Assembly (NCBI RefSeq): GCF_004331385.1
Contig: NZ_SJON01000003.1
Span: 62,001-126,000 of the forward strand
From: Enterobacter quasihormaechei
GTDB lineage: Bacteria > Pseudomonadota > Gammaproteobacteria > Enterobacterales > Enterobacteriaceae
Length of the DNA stretch: 64,000 nucleotides
Reading direction: 5' to 3'
Part shown: in pieces, positions 63,369 through 64,000 of the stretch
How positions within the stretch are numbered: the first letter of the stretch is position 1
Layout of the letters: every line of letters begins with the position of its first letter
Position numbers and translations under genes: made by a program
Notes under the pieces: model-generated
Databases searched by the model: none
What the model saw: only the letters and a program-made list of their open reading frames with translations
Told to the model about the DNA's origin: nothing

Positions 63369-63394
63369 AGGGCTGGATAATCCAGCCCTTTTTA
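63369..63394 (+). terminator. Rho-independent terminator after bamC
   Basis: Stem AGGGCTGGA / TCCAGCCCT with a 3-base loop and a T run. Confidence 0.92.
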
Positions 63395-63404
63395 TTTTCG
63401 TGCT

Positions 63405-63420
63405 ACGCAAACGTGTGCGT
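63405..63420. promoter_or_regulatory. PurR operator upstream of purC
   Basis: ACGCAAACGTGTGCGT, one base from the PurR consensus ACGCAAACGTTTGCGT, directly before -10-like CATAAT/TAATAT (63423-63430). Confidence 0.9.
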
Positions 63421-63472
63421 GGCATAATATGCCCAGTTTTGAATACAAATCATCACACCAGGAGTAATGAAG

Positions 63473-64000
63473 ATGCAGAAGCAAGCTGAGTTGTATCGTG
63501 GCAAAGCGAAAACCGTATACAGCACGGAAAACCCGGATCTGTTGGTGCTCGAGTTCCGCAATGATACGTCAGCAGGAGACGGCGCGCGCATTGAGCAGTT
63601 CGATCGTAAAGGCATGGTGAACAATAAGTTCAACCACTTCATTATGACCAAGCTGGCCGAAGCTGGTATCCCGACTCAGATGGAAGCGTTGCTGTCCGAT
63701 ACGGAATGTCTGGTAAAAAAACTGGATATGGTGCCGGTAGAGTGCGTTATCCGTAACCGTGCCGCAGGCTCCCTGGTGAAGCGTCTGGGCATTGAAGAGG
63801 GTATCGAACTGAATCCACCGCTGTTCGATCTGTTCCTGAAAAACGATGCCATGCACGACCCGATGGTCAACGAATCCTACTGCGAAACCTTCGGCTGGGT
63901 AAGCAAAGAGAACCTGGCGCGCATGCAGGAACTGACCTACAAAGCCAACGACGTGCTGAAAAAGCTGTTTGATGACGCGGGCCTGATCCTGGTCGATTTC
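63473..64000 (+). CDS. purC: SAICAR synthetase, N-terminal 176 residues (3' end outside window)
   Basis: Joins aspartate to CAIR in purine synthesis. The family is 237 residues and the frame is still open at the window edge. The sequence matches E. coli PurC nearly throughout, including the ATP-binding RGKAKTVY and the [14 protein letters not shown] segment. The ATG at 63473 has GGAG eight bases before it; an ATG two codons upstream is too close to the ribosome site. Confidence 0.97.
   Translation, partial: MQKQAELYRGKAKTVYSTENPDLLVLEFRNDTSAGDGARIEQFDRKGMVNNKFNHFIMTKLAEAGIPTQMEALLSDTECLVKKLDMVPVECVIRNRAAGSLVKRLGIEEGIELNPPLFDLFLKNDAMHDPMVNESYCETFGWVSKENLARMQELTYKANDVLKKLFDDAGLILVDF

Overview
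The window is a chromosomal segment of an enterobacterium, most likely Enterobacter (E. cloacae complex) or a close relative. Nearly every core protein closely matches its Escherichia coli counterpart in sequence and length. The backbone order yfhM-pbpC ... ndk-rlmN-rodZ-ispG-hisS-yfgM-bamB-der ... yfgJ ... xseA/guaBA ... yfgG/yfgF-ppx-ppk-purN-purM ... upp-uraA-hda ... yfgD-bepA-perM-bcp-gcvR-dapA-bamC-purC is the E. coli 55-57 min region. The chromosomal rarA-oqxABR locus and the protealysin/emfourin pair point to the Enterobacter/Klebsiella side of the family. No tRNA, rRNA, CRISPR array or intact insertion sequence was seen.

Layout. 1-6468: end of the alpha-2-macroglobulin yfhM and its partner penicillin-binding protein pbpC. 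6491-11217: an anaerobic molybdoenzyme operon (DmsA-, DmsB- and DmsC-like subunits plus a polyferredoxin) behind a perfect FNR site. 11342-20292: housekeeping run for nucleotides, rRNA methylation, cell shape, isoprenoids, tRNA charging, outer-membrane assembly and ribosome maturation. 20594-23781: peptide transporter, zinc ribbon protein, and the metalloprotease protealysin with its inhibitor. 23840-28484: xseA and, divergently, the PurR-controlled guaBA operon. 28485-30165: a gene-poor stretch behind guaA (a known integration hot spot) with a short direct repeat, decayed sequence and an AT-rich orphan lipoprotein. 30166-39142: rarA-oqxAB-oqxR efflux locus, a two-component system and a divergent MipA-type porin-like protein, occupying the place of E. 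coli yfgH-yfgI. 39299-47587: yfgG/yfgF, polyphosphate genes, purine genes. 47741-49284: an inserted 6-phospho-beta-glucosidase with two AscG-like operators. 49454-52298: uracil salvage and hda, whose full-length frame has only CTG start codons. 52382-57051: an accessory islet not found in E. coli between hda and yfgD: a cellobiose-type PTS permease, an aspartylglucosaminidase-type hydrolase and an M17 aminopeptidase in one operon behind a class II CRP promoter, divergent from a protein derived from an IS481-type transposase. 57048-64000: core genes to a truncated purC.

The most novel candidate is the 52382-57051 islet, which reads as a catabolite-controlled uptake and hydrolysis system for a glycosylated asparagine or related glyco-amino acid, next to what looks like a domesticated transposase acting as regulator. 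The function is inference; the gene families, operon overlaps and promoter geometry are visible in the sequence. BIME/REP elements punctuate four intergenic gaps (45832, 49287, 52301, 60171), and PurR boxes precede guaB, purM and purC.
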